15,275 nucleotides of DNA, from assembly GCA_030836965.1 (NCBI GenBank), contig JAUPLM010000425.1, positions 1-15,275 of the forward strand, written 5' to 3'. Numbering within the stretch: the first letter of the stretch is position 1; every line of letters starts with the position of its first letter. Position numbers and translations under genes: made by a program. The stretch comes from Thermodesulfobacteriota bacterium (lineage in GTDB: Bacteria; Desulfobacterota; Desulfobacteria; Desulfobacterales; RPRI01). The notes below the pieces were generated by a model. That model was not told where the DNA came from. It was given only the letters and a program-made list of their open reading frames with translations, and searched no databases. Of the stretch, positions 7,297 through 13,634 are shown in pieces.

Positions 7297-7477
7297 AATC
7301 AATTAGTAAAGATGAGTGCTCGCAAAGTTCAGATATCCCAATCCACCTCTCTGGCAGTTTTTAATGGTTATGCACTCCGGTATGTCTGAATAATTTGGCT
7401 GTGGTTTTTGCTGAAGGAAATCGGTTATGTAACAAAATATTAACGACGCAGAATCCAGAGTTATTACAGGGGGGCAT

Positions 7478-7768
7478 ATGACAAAAGGAAAAGGAAAAGC
7501 AAAAGCAGGACAAAGGAGAGTAACCTTTACTATAGAAGCTCCGGGAGTCAATCATGTATCCTTAATGGGAGACTTTAATGAGTGGGATGAAAAAGTGCAT
7601 CCCATGAGACAGTATGAGAATAATATCTGGAAAAAAACCGTTTTCCTTGATCCCGGAAGATACGAATACAAATTCCTGATTGACGGACAATGGCATAAAG
7701 ACCCGAACAATGAAAGGGTTTGCCCTAACCGTTTTGGAACTTTCAACAACTTTTTGATAGTGTCGTAA
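7478..7768 (+). CDS. Stand-alone CBM48 (AMPK-beta-like) glycogen-binding protein
   Basis: This 96-residue protein is a single E-set/CBM48 carbohydrate-binding domain after a short basic N-terminus. GDFNEW (31-36), YEYKFLIDGQW (62-72) and FGTFNNFLIV (86-95) match the domain in the AMPK beta subunit and glycogen branching enzymes. Trp36, Lys65, Trp72 and Asn90 fall where AMPK-beta residues contact glycogen, so binding of alpha-glucan is likely. No catalytic domain is attached and no signal peptide is visible. It may be a targeting or scaffold subunit for a glycogen enzyme encoded elsewhere. AGGGGGG ends three bases before the ATG, an unusually close Shine-Dalgarno. A 78-base gap separates it from the cytochrome gene. 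Confidence 0.88.
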   Translation: MTKGKGKAKAGQRRVTFTIEAPGVNHVSLMGDFNEWDEKVHPMRQYENNIWKKTVFLDPGRYEYKFLIDGQWHKDPNNERVCPNRFGTFNNFLIVS

Positions 7769-7811
7769 TATTTATGATATTATGGGAATTAAGGGTCGAT
7801 ACAATCAGTAA

Positions 7812-7820
7812 TGTGATAAT
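7812..7820 (+). promoter_or_regulatory. Candidate extended -10 promoter before cytochrome c3
   Basis: TGT followed directly by GATAAT gives an extended -10 element 26 bases before the cytochrome start. No good -35 box lies at the right distance, which is acceptable for this promoter class. The gene could instead be read through from the CBM48 gene. Confidence 0.3.
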
Positions 7821-7846
7821 ATAAATAAATATATCGGATGTGATAC

Positions 7847-8320
7847 ATGAATAGAATGCTATTTGTTGTCTTATGTGTGACCGCGGTACTTTGCCCGGGT
7901 GTTTCATTATCTGTTGATGAGTTTGAAGGAACTTTAAGTGTCCCTATGGGAATTATTGAGCTTAGGCCTCCTGAAGGTGTTAGCCCCGTCAATTCACCTG
8001 TTCAATTTCCCCATGCCAGACATTTTATATATGACTGCCGCAGGTGCCACCACAAGTGGGAAGGAGATACTCAGAATCTTTCCTGCGGAACCTCGAACTG
8101 TCATGATCTTGCAGGGATTTCAAAAACTGAAGGCATGAAGCAGAAACAGGATTACCCGTTAAGGTATTTTAAAAATGCTTATCATGACCAGTGCATAGGG
8201 TGCCATAAATCGATAAAAGCGAATAATTCAGAGCTCGAGTTATCGAAAAAAATGCTGAAATCCAAATTGCCTAAACCGGGACCAACCGGTTGTGTCGAAT
8301 GCCATCCAAGGCAAAAATAA
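7847..8320 (+). CDS. Periplasmic tetraheme cytochrome c3 (class III cytochrome c)
   Basis: A 157-residue secreted cytochrome with an N-terminal signal sequence (hydrophobic ~4-22). Four heme-binding sites are visible: CRRCH (64-68), a CX4CH site C80-H86, CIGCH (116-120) and CVECH (149-153). The mix of CX2CH with one CX4CH, and nearby histidines such as His56, His59 and His69 as axial ligands, is characteristic of class III cytochromes. These carry electrons in the periplasm of sulfate reducers, commonly accepting them from periplasmic hydrogenases. A [NiFe] hydrogenase is encoded about 3 kb away on the other strand, but a functional link is inference. The Shine-Dalgarno is weak (GGATG). A hairpin separates it from the next gene. 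Confidence 0.92.
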   Translation: MNRMLFVVLCVTAVLCPGVSLSVDEFEGTLSVPMGIIELRPPEGVSPVNSPVQFPHARHFIYDCRRCHHKWEGDTQNLSCGTSNCHDLAGISKTEGMKQKQDYPLRYFKNAYHDQCIGCHKSIKANNSELELSKKMLKSKLPKPGPTGCVECHPRQK

Positions 8321-8339
8321 ATGACTAAAGGTTAGTGTC

Positions 8340-8365
8340 CCTCTCGGGGCCGTTAATGAGAGAGG
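8340..8365 (+). promoter_or_regulatory. Hairpin that could mask the ribosome binding site of the hydrolase gene
   Basis: CCTCTC (8340-8345) can pair with GAGAGG (8360-8365), the Shine-Dalgarno of the gene starting at 8370. The loop is 14 bases and contains GGGGCC. Pairing would hide the ribosome site unless opened. Confidence 0.35.
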
Positions 8366-8369
8366 AAAT

Positions 8370-9008
8370 ATGGCGCTGCATATATTGGAACATATAAAAT
8401 GGCTCGGACATGCCGGCTTTTCAATAACAGCAGGCGGGAAAAATATTTTTATTGATCCTTATGAAACAGGGGATTGCGGAAAAGCTGATATAATCCTTAT
8501 TACTCATTCTCACTATGATCACTGCTCGGTTCCGGATATCAACAAGATAAAAACAACGTCAACTCTATTTGTAACGGAAAAAGATTCAGCCGCTGCTCTT
8601 TCGGGAGATGTTAGGGTTGTTAAGCCCGGAGATAAAGTCTCAGTATCCGGTATAGATATTGAAGCGGTTCCGGCGTACAATACCAACAAAAATTTTCATC
8701 CCAGAAAAAACAACTGGTTAGGATTTATTTTAACTGCCGGTAATATTAAAATATATCATGCAGGAGATACAGACCTGATACCTGAGATGGGTTCTTTTGC
8801 TGCCGATATAGCTTTGCTGCCTGTGTCGGGCACCTATGTTATGACTGCTGAAGAAGCAGTTGAAGCTGTAAAACTTATCAAGCCGAAAATAGCCTTGCCG
8901 ATGAATTATGGTGCGATAGTGGGATCAAAAAACGACGCGATGAAATTTAAAAATTCTCTTGAAGGATTCTGTGAAGTGGCTATTATGGAAAGGGAATCCT
9001 GCGTTTGA
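8370..9008 (+). CDS. Metallo-beta-lactamase-fold hydrolase (UPF0173/UlaG-like)
   Basis: A 212-residue cytoplasmic protein of the compact MBL-fold group. The metal motif HSHYDH is at 46-51, an additional His at 110 (NFHPRK), and GDTD at 132-135. In this group the last metal ligand is usually the His of a PMHYG motif; here the matching segment reads LPMNYGAIVG, with Asn179. The remaining ligands are intact, so binding of at least one metal is likely, but activity may be altered. The substrate is unknown; relatives are annotated as hydrolases or L-ascorbate-6-phosphate lactonase-like. It starts at an ATG after AGAGG. The kinase gene follows after 26 bases, so the two are probably co-transcribed. 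Confidence 0.87.
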   Translation: MALHILEHIKWLGHAGFSITAGGKNIFIDPYETGDCGKADIILITHSHYDHCSVPDINKIKTTSTLFVTEKDSAAALSGDVRVVKPGDKVSVSGIDIEAVPAYNTNKNFHPRKNNWLGFILTAGNIKIYHAGDTDLIPEMGSFAADIALLPVSGTYVMTAEEAVEAVKLIKPKIALPMNYGAIVGSKNDAMKFKNSLEGFCEVAIMERESCV

Positions 9009-9034
9009 AAAAATATTTGAAAAGGTAAGAAATA

Positions 9035-10036
9035 GTGAGTGATGATTCAACTATCATTTGTGATAAAAAACTTATTGTCGGAATAGGCTCGGCACTCGTT
9101 GATATTCTGGCACTTGAAGATGAAGAGTTTATAAACAGAGCCGGAGCGGCAAAAGGAGGAATGATTCTTGTATCGAATGATGTTATTGAAAGTACGTTGT
9201 CTAAGACTACAAAAAAAACCAGTATTGTTCCGGGTGGTTCAGCATGCAATACAATTGTTGGAATAGGCCGTTTGGGCGGGGCGGCCCGCTTTGTAGGGAA
9301 ACTGGGCGAAGATGCGCTGGGAAAATTTTTTGAAAAAGATCTTGAAAAAAACAATGTTGAACCGTTTCTTTTCACATCTTCCTCTCCTACAGGAAGAGTG
9401 CTTTCAATTATAACGCCTGATGCGCAACGCTCAATGTTTACTTACCTTGGGGCAGCCTCAGAAACAAAACCTGAAGAAATTACCGAAAATTGTTTCAAAG
9501 ATGCTGTGATTGTACATATCGAAGGTTATCTGTTGTTCAACAGGGAATTAATACAGTCTGCTCTTATTTCTGCAAAAGAAGCCGGAGCTCTTGTTTCTCT
9601 CGACCTTGCCAGTTTTACTGTTGTCGAGGAGTCTAAGGACTTTTTATATAAGATCGTTGATGATTATGTTGATATACTGATTGCAAATGAAGATGAGGCT
9701 TTTGCGTTTACAGGATATAAAGATGAATTGCAGGCGCTTGCGGCTCTTTCAAAAAGGGCTGATATTGCTGTATTAAAGCTCGGAAAAAAAGGAAGTTATA
9801 TTTCCCGGAGAGGTGAAATAATCAAAGTTGCACCAAAGGGAAATGGTTTTGCGGTAGACACCACAGGAGCAGGAGATCTCTGGGCCGCGGGTTTTTTATT
9901 TGGACTTGTTAATGGTTACCCTCTTGAAAAATGCGGGGAACTCGGTTCTGCATGCGGATATGAGGTTTGCCAGGTTGTGGGCGCTAATATTCCGGAAGAA
10001 GGCTGGGAGAGAATAAAGGAAATAATCAGGCAATAG
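9035..10036 (+). CDS. PfkB-family carbohydrate/nucleoside kinase (adenosine kinase-like)
   Basis: A 333-residue ribokinase-fold enzyme. N-terminal VGIGSALVDIL leads into the substrate lid; GGSACNT (68-73, PfkB signature 1 region) follows, and the C-terminal signature DTTGAGDLWAAGFL (275-288) holds the anion hole and the catalytic base Asp281. It transfers phosphate from ATP to a sugar or nucleoside hydroxyl. The opening sequence and the early GGxxLV segment resemble proteins labelled adenosine kinase in Desulfobacterota, but the substrate cannot be fixed from sequence alone. The start is GTG, with AAGGT about eight bases upstream; no in-frame ATG lies nearby. It lies between the hydrolase and a membrane TPR protein with very short gaps, consistent with an operon. 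Confidence 0.9.
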   Translation: MSDDSTIICDKKLIVGIGSALVDILALEDEEFINRAGAAKGGMILVSNDVIESTLSKTTKKTSIVPGGSACNTIVGIGRLGGAARFVGKLGEDALGKFFEKDLEKNNVEPFLFTSSSPTGRVLSIITPDAQRSMFTYLGAASETKPEEITENCFKDAVIVHIEGYLLFNRELIQSALISAKEAGALVSLDLASFTVVEESKDFLYKIVDDYVDILIANEDEAFAFTGYKDELQALAALSKRADIAVLKLGKKGSYISRRGEIIKVAPKGNGFAVDTTGAGDLWAAGFLFGLVNGYPLEKCGELGSACGYEVCQVVGANIPEEGWERIKEIIRQ

Positions 10037-10051
10037 ATATACGGAGAAACA

Positions 10052-10735
10052 ATGGCAAAAAAGAAAATAACAAGAAAAGAACTCCTGAATGAACCGGATG
10101 AATTTATATCTTTTTCGTCCAGGATGTTAAGTTTTACGGCAACGCATAAGATTCAGATATTATATTTTATCGGTGCGATAGTGGTGATTGTAATTGCGTT
10201 ATCAGGTTACGGGTATTATTCCCGAAAATCTGAAAGTAAGGCATTTACCATGCTTGAAAAGACAAAGAAGGATTATAAAATTTTTCTCAGCAAAGATGGT
10301 CCTGAAAAAGCTTTGAATGTGGTTAAAGATGACTTTATGAAGATTATTGAGAAATATTCAGGTAATTATGGCGGGAAAATGGCTAGCATTGAATTAGCCA
10401 ATATTTATTATAATGCAGGTGATATGAATTCATCCATTGAGCAATATGGTAAAGCGCTTAAGGCTTTTAATGATAACGGTAATGTTAAGTGCCGGATATT
10501 AAGCAGTCTTGGATATGCTTATGAAGCAAAGAATGATTTAAAATCTGCTGTAAGTTATTTTGAAATGATTGTTTCAGAACCTGATAATTTCCTGAAAGAT
10601 GAAGCCTTGTTTAATCTCGGAAGGCTTTATGCAATTATGGGAGATGTAAAAAAGAGTAAAGACTCCTACCAGAAGATTGTTTCCGGTTTTACAGACTCAT
10701 TTTATGGTGAAATTGCAAAAGAGCGTATATCTTGA
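10052..10735 (+). CDS. Membrane-anchored TPR protein (YfgM-like architecture)
   Basis: A 227-residue protein with a ~33-residue cytoplasmic N-terminus, one membrane helix (~34-56, ILYFIGAIVVIVIALSGYGY) and a periplasm-facing region. The latter has three tetratricopeptide units at about 108-141, 145-178 and 183-216, including ALFNLGRLYAIMGDVKKSKD. The layout resembles YfgM/TPR_21 proteins, which act near the Sec translocon or in envelope assembly; that role is only suggested here. The Shine-Dalgarno CGGAG is about seven bases before the ATG. It is the last gene of the rightward series, 15 bases after the kinase gene, and is followed by a strong hairpin. Confidence 0.85.
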   Translation: MAKKKITRKELLNEPDEFISFSSRMLSFTATHKIQILYFIGAIVVIVIALSGYGYYSRKSESKAFTMLEKTKKDYKIFLSKDGPEKALNVVKDDFMKIIEKYSGNYGGKMASIELANIYYNAGDMNSSIEQYGKALKAFNDNGNVKCRILSSLGYAYEAKNDLKSAVSYFEMIVSEPDNFLKDEALFNLGRLYAIMGDVKKSKDSYQKIVSGFTDSFYGEIAKERIS

Positions 10736-10755
10736 CGTTTCTTTCATCCAAAATA

Positions 10756-10793
10756 TTAACGGCCTGCCGAAACAATTTCCGGCTGGCCGTTAA
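10756..10793 (+). terminator. Hairpin after the TPR gene
   Basis: TTAACGGCC (10756-10764) pairs with GGCCGTTAA (10785-10793); after one mismatch GCCG/CGGC adds four more pairs, with a 10-base loop. There is no T tract; a Shine-Dalgarno overlaps the right arm instead. Intrinsic termination is therefore uncertain, and a role in controlling the following small ORF is possible. Confidence 0.5.
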
Positions 10794-10802
10794 GGAGGAA
10801 AG

Positions 10803-10874
10803 ATGAATATTATCAGGTTTGACAATATGTATCTGCAAACATCTTGCCAAAACTCCAAATCAAAATCATCCTGA
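10803..10874 (+). CDS. Candidate 23-residue small protein
   Basis: An ATG at 10803 lies four bases after TAAGGAGG (10791-10798), the best ribosome binding site in the window. It opens 23 codons beginning MNIIRFDNMYLQTS, followed by a Ser/Lys/Asn-rich tail, and ends in TGA at 10872. I do not recognise it. It has one Cys and no membrane helix or signal. It could be a small protein, a leader peptide, or the stub of a gene lost from the adjacent gap. The Shine-Dalgarno overlaps the right arm of a strong hairpin, which could control its translation. Confidence 0.4.
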   Translation: MNIIRFDNMYLQTSCQNSKSKSS

Positions 10875-10980
10875 CAACCGATTATTATGATTTATATTTA
10901 ATTTAAGGTGGTTATAACTAAAAAATAAATAGTTTTTTCTCTGACACTCCATCCTTTTTTATCGTTTTTCTCATGATAAA

Positions 10981-11064
10981 GTTCAATAAATTGAACGACC
11001 GAAAACCCGATAAAAACATAACAACTTGAATTTTTAGTAAATATTCGTGTTCAATAAATTGAAC
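10981..11064. repeat. Two identical 16-bp palindromes
   Basis: GTTCAATAAATTGAAC occurs at 10981-10996 and again at 11049-11064. Each copy has 7-bp inverted arms around AA, and the copies start 68 bases apart. The form is that of paired binding sites for a dimeric transcription factor, but they lie between convergent genes rather than in front of one. Confidence 0.7.
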
Positions 11065-11134
11065 CGAGGGTCGACAGCCTGTTGTATACAGTATTATTCT
11101 AATTTATCAATCTGTTATACAAAAATGCTGTTTA

Positions 11135-11173
11135 GGGTTTTGAACCCGGATCAAGATTAAACTTTTTAATCTT
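11135..11173 (-). terminator. Candidate terminator of the hydrogenase operon
   Basis: Two adjacent hairpins follow the protease stop codon on the minus strand. The first pairs AAGATTAAA with TTTAATCTT (11153-11173, three-base loop). The second pairs GGGTT with AACCC (11135-11147) and is followed some bases later by a T run. Either could end transcription, but neither has an ideal GC-stem plus T-tract form. Confidence 0.45.
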
Positions 11174-11188
11174 CTGGCTGAGCCCACA

Positions 11189-11623
11189 TTATCGAATTTC
11201 TTCCCGTACTGCCTCTATGAGTTTTGGAAGCGATTTTTCCACTCGAGGAGAAAGCGACAGCGACCAGCCGACATGATCCGGCTCCACCCCCAGAACCACG
11301 CCATCGGGGAGCGGTTTACCGTGAAGGGTAAGTATCCGGACCAGGCTCAACCCATGCACCGAGGCGATACAACTATTTTCAGCACAACAGGAAAGAGGAA
11401 TCCGGTATATGGTTCCCGGCACACCGCCGGCACAGACCGCATCCATCACGACGATACGGTCTGCCGCTTCTAGTGCCGGCAAGGCATCAAGAATAGCGGT
11501 TCCTACCTCTATGATCTCGGCACCGTCATGCCCACCTTCTCTGCACAGGGTCATGGCCGCGTGAATCCCCACGCCATCATCACCCATGAGCAGATTTCCC
11601 ACTCCAAGAACAAGTGTCTTCAC
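11189..11623 (-). CDS. [NiFe] hydrogenase maturation protease (HyaD/HybD family)
   Basis: A 144-residue endopeptidase that removes the C-terminal tail of the hydrogenase large subunit once the nickel-iron site is built. It shows GVGNLLMGDDGVG (7-19), MDAV with Asp61 and SVHG with His90. Asp16, Asp61 and His90 match the nickel-sensing residues Glu16, Asp62 and His93 of E. coli HybD, with Asp in place of the first Glu. The start chosen is GTG at 11623, seven bases after AGGAA; an in-frame TTG at 11644 adds seven residues but lacks a ribosome site. The gene follows the large-subunit gene by 28 bases, in keeping with a dedicated protease for this enzyme. It is the last gene of the operon. Confidence 0.92.
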   Translation of the reverse strand: MKTLVLGVGNLLMGDDGVGIHAAMTLCREGGHDGAEIIEVGTAILDALPALEAADRIVVMDAVCAGGVPGTIYRIPLSCCAENSCIASVHGLSLVRILTLHGKPLPDGVVLGVEPDHVGWSLSLSPRVEKSLPKLIEAVREEIR

Positions 11624-11651
11624 TTTGATTTTCCTGTTTTCCAAGAAAGGG

Positions 11652-13076
11652 CTAATTTTTGCAGGGCCATACCACTGTCGGTTTGCTCTCAGGCCTCACC
11701 ACGTGTACTGCGCATGAGAGGCAGGGATCAAAGGAGTGAATGACCCGAAGGGCTTCGATGGGTTTAGCCGGGTCTATGACAGGTGTGCCAATCAACGCTT
11801 GCTCCATGGGACCCGGAACATTCATCCCATCCCGTGGTGAGGCGTTCCAGCATGTGGGGGTGATGATCTGGTATTGGGAGATCTTTCCGGAAACGATCTT
11901 TACCCAGTGACCCAGCGCTCCACGGGGAGCCTCGGACATTCCTACTCCCACTCCGGAATGCTGATCAAAAGCATTATCGTAGGACATCTCACCGGGTTTC
12001 AGATTATCGAGCCACTCCCGCATTGCTTCAGCCACTTTCAATGCCTCCAGTGCCCGTGCCGCATGCCGGTCCATAACTGAAATCCCCCTCTGATAATCGT
12101 TGTTTATCCACATCCTGGCCAGGGGACCGACTTCAAAGGGTTTTCCCGAAAGCCTTGGCGCTTTAAGCCAGGAATATGCATCGTTCTTGGGATAGATAGG
12201 TTCGGTTGCTCCTTGTGCCGGAGTCAGGCTTTCCGTCCGGTTCGTGTACCATGAAAAAGCTACCGATTCGCTGATCTGCCCGGGATCAAGGATTGATGCC
12301 GAAGATCCGGCGTTTTCAATGTATCCCGGAGAAAATAGTTTCTTCGGGCTGAAATCGTCTATCGGAAAAACCCCAAAAGCCAGAAGGTTATTACAGCCGG
12401 TGCCGAAGTTAAAGTAGTCGGAATATGTCGTTGCCACCTTGTTGACATCCGGAATATATATGTTCCGGATAAAGTCGGTAAGGGCATTGAGGTGAGTCCT
12501 GAATTGATTGATTCGTTCCGTGGTGGCAGTGGCTGTGAAACCCCCTGGAATAAAGGTGTGAGAGGCGGGCATTTTTCCGCCGAAGACCGCCCCCATTTCA
12601 TGTGCTCGTCGCCTTGCCTCAAGCGCTTTTCCCAGGTTGCCCGCTACCGGGTCAAGACCGCTTCTCATGTCCACTTCCCAGGCAGGCTTCCAGGGGGAAG
12701 CGTTAGGACCGTTGACATAATCGAGGGCTGCAAGCAAATAAAAATGAAGTATGTGAGACTGGATAAAATTGGCGCCCAGCGTGAGATTGCGCAAGAGCCT
12801 GGCATTTGTGGGAGGGAGCCATTCGGAAACATTTTCAAGGGCCAGAACCGAGGCCTGTCCGTGTGAAATGGGGCAGACTCCGCAAATCCTCTGAGTAATT
12901 ACCGGAGCATCCAGGGGATTGCGGCCGAAAAGCAATGTTTCAAACCCCCGGAACAGGGTGCCGGTGCAACGCGCATCAACAATCTGTAATTTGCCGCCAA
13001 CCGGATCGATGGTTACCTCAACTTTCATATGTCCTTCTATCCGGGTCACCGGATCCATAATTGTAATTGTACTCAT
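11652..13076 (-). CDS. [NiFe] hydrogenase large (catalytic) subunit
   Basis: A 474-residue catalytic subunit that reversibly splits H2. The N-terminal DPVTRIEGH segment (8-16), the L1 motif RICGVC (63-68) and the C-terminal L2 motif DPCLSCAVH (450-458) supply the four nickel-iron cysteines: Cys65, Cys68, Cys452 and Cys455. All four codons are ordinary cysteine (the first L2 residue is TGC, not TGA), so it is not a [NiFeSe] enzyme. The protease should cut after His458, removing 16 residues. It has no signal peptide and would be carried across the membrane by the Tat signal of the small subunit. The ATG at 13076 has AAGGA seven bases upstream; an in-frame ATG nine codons earlier (13103) has no ribosome site. 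It lies between the small-subunit gene (111-base gap) and the protease gene. Confidence 0.96.
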   Translation of the reverse strand: MSTITIMDPVTRIEGHMKVEVTIDPVGGKLQIVDARCTGTLFRGFETLLFGRNPLDAPVITQRICGVCPISHGQASVLALENVSEWLPPTNARLLRNLTLGANFIQSHILHFYLLAALDYVNGPNASPWKPAWEVDMRSGLDPVAGNLGKALEARRRAHEMGAVFGGKMPASHTFIPGGFTATATTERINQFRTHLNALTDFIRNIYIPDVNKVATTYSDYFNFGTGCNNLLAFGVFPIDDFSPKKLFSPGYIENAGSSASILDPGQISESVAFSWYTNRTESLTPAQGATEPIYPKNDAYSWLKAPRLSGKPFEVGPLARMWINNDYQRGISVMDRHAARALEALKVAEAMREWLDNLKPGEMSYDNAFDQHSGVGVGMSEAPRGALGHWVKIVSGKISQYQIITPTCWNASPRDGMNVPGPMEQALIGTPVIDPAKPIEALRVIHSFDPCLSCAVHVVRPESKPTVVWPCKN

Positions 13077-13187
13077 GGAGTATTCCTTTCTTGTTAGAAA
13101 CATTAAAAACGCAAGTCAAGTTTTGGCTATAAAAGCCGCTATTCTTTATTATAGAGCCTGAAGCCTGACTCTGTCAGCGCAAGCCTG

Positions 13188-13634
13188 CTATTTGACTCCT
13201 TGTCCGCGTAGGGTTATTCCTTTAACCGGCGTATCCGGATCATTGGAATAGATTCTGAGTGTCGCGGTATAGGTGCGCTTGGCTGTCGGCTTGAATTCAA
13301 TCTGCAGGCTATATTTTTTAAGCGGATCAAGATTGAACCGGGTAGTTTTGGCTTTAAAGTCGGCGGCATCAGTTCCGACCACTTCGATTTTAGTTACCTT
13401 CAGTATTGATGCTCCATTGTTTGTAACGTTAAGGGTCTTTTTCACCGATTCATTCACTTTACTTCTACCAAGATCCAGAGAACTTGGTGTCGATATATCT
13501 GCCATACCAGATGAACCGGTTATGGTAACACTGGCCGACAGGCTTGCAGAAATATTTCCTGCGGAGTCCTTTGCCCATGCATAAAGCGTTTTGGCGCCTG
13601 CCGAAGTGAAGGTATAACTCACTGGCTTTGCTGC
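13188..13634 (-). repeat. Paralogous domain repeat, copy 1 (end of hydrogenase small subunit)
   Basis: This segment encodes the second half of the Ig-like domain and the whole ASH/HYDIN-like domain. It is in the same orientation as, and clearly similar at both DNA and protein level to, 14818-15273. By hand alignment about 64 of 104 residues of the ASH-like part are identical. Confidence 0.85.

Larger units (their letters stand above)
7088..7477. other. AT-rich divergent intergenic region
   Basis: This 390-base region separates the divergent diadenylate cyclase and CBM48 genes. It holds candidate promoters for both directions and a 9-bp palindrome overlapping the rightward one. A 25-codon ORF at 7312-7389 has no convincing ribosome binding site and is not called. 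The part from 7310 to 7470 is more mixed in composition and could be an untranslated leader; no known RNA motif was recognised in it. Confidence 0.6.
10736..11188. other. Palindrome-rich gap between convergent genes
   Basis: A 453-base AT-rich interval between the 3' ends of the TPR gene and the hydrogenase protease gene. It is longer than needed for two terminators. It contains a 13-bp imperfect hairpin, a short ORF with a strong ribosome binding site, two identical 16-bp palindromes, a wide inverted repeat (TTGTATA at 11082-11088 with TATACAA at 11116-11122), and two hairpins next to the protease gene. No recognised mobile-element or RNA family was seen. Confidence 0.65.

Noticed and set aside
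7312..7389. 25-codon ORF upstream of the CBM48 gene
   Set aside because: It has no convincing Shine-Dalgarno and no recognisable sequence; short ORFs of this size are common by chance.
7360..7400. TGCACTCCGGTA-like string resembling part of a cyclic di-GMP (GEMM-I) riboswitch
   Set aside because: The core motifs and pairing of GEMM-I, such as the GGGCAAACC segment and the conserved receptor helix, are not present in order around it; the match looks like coincidence.
10736..11188. CRISPR array or IS-element remnant suggested by the repeats
   Set aside because: There are only two copies of a short palindrome, with no regular spacers, terminal inverted repeats, target duplication or transposase fragment.
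11130..11190. tRNA-like sequence near GGGTTTTGAACCC
   Set aside because: It resembles a T-arm only superficially; no acceptor stem, D-arm or anticodon arm can be formed around it.
11743..11745. Selenocysteine at the nickel site
   Set aside because: The first cysteine of the C-terminal nickel motif is encoded by TGC, not TGA.
12492..12866. Rightward 124-codon open frame inside the hydrogenase large-subunit gene
   Set aside because: It is antisense to a certain catalytic gene; long antisense frames are expected in GC-richer coding DNA.
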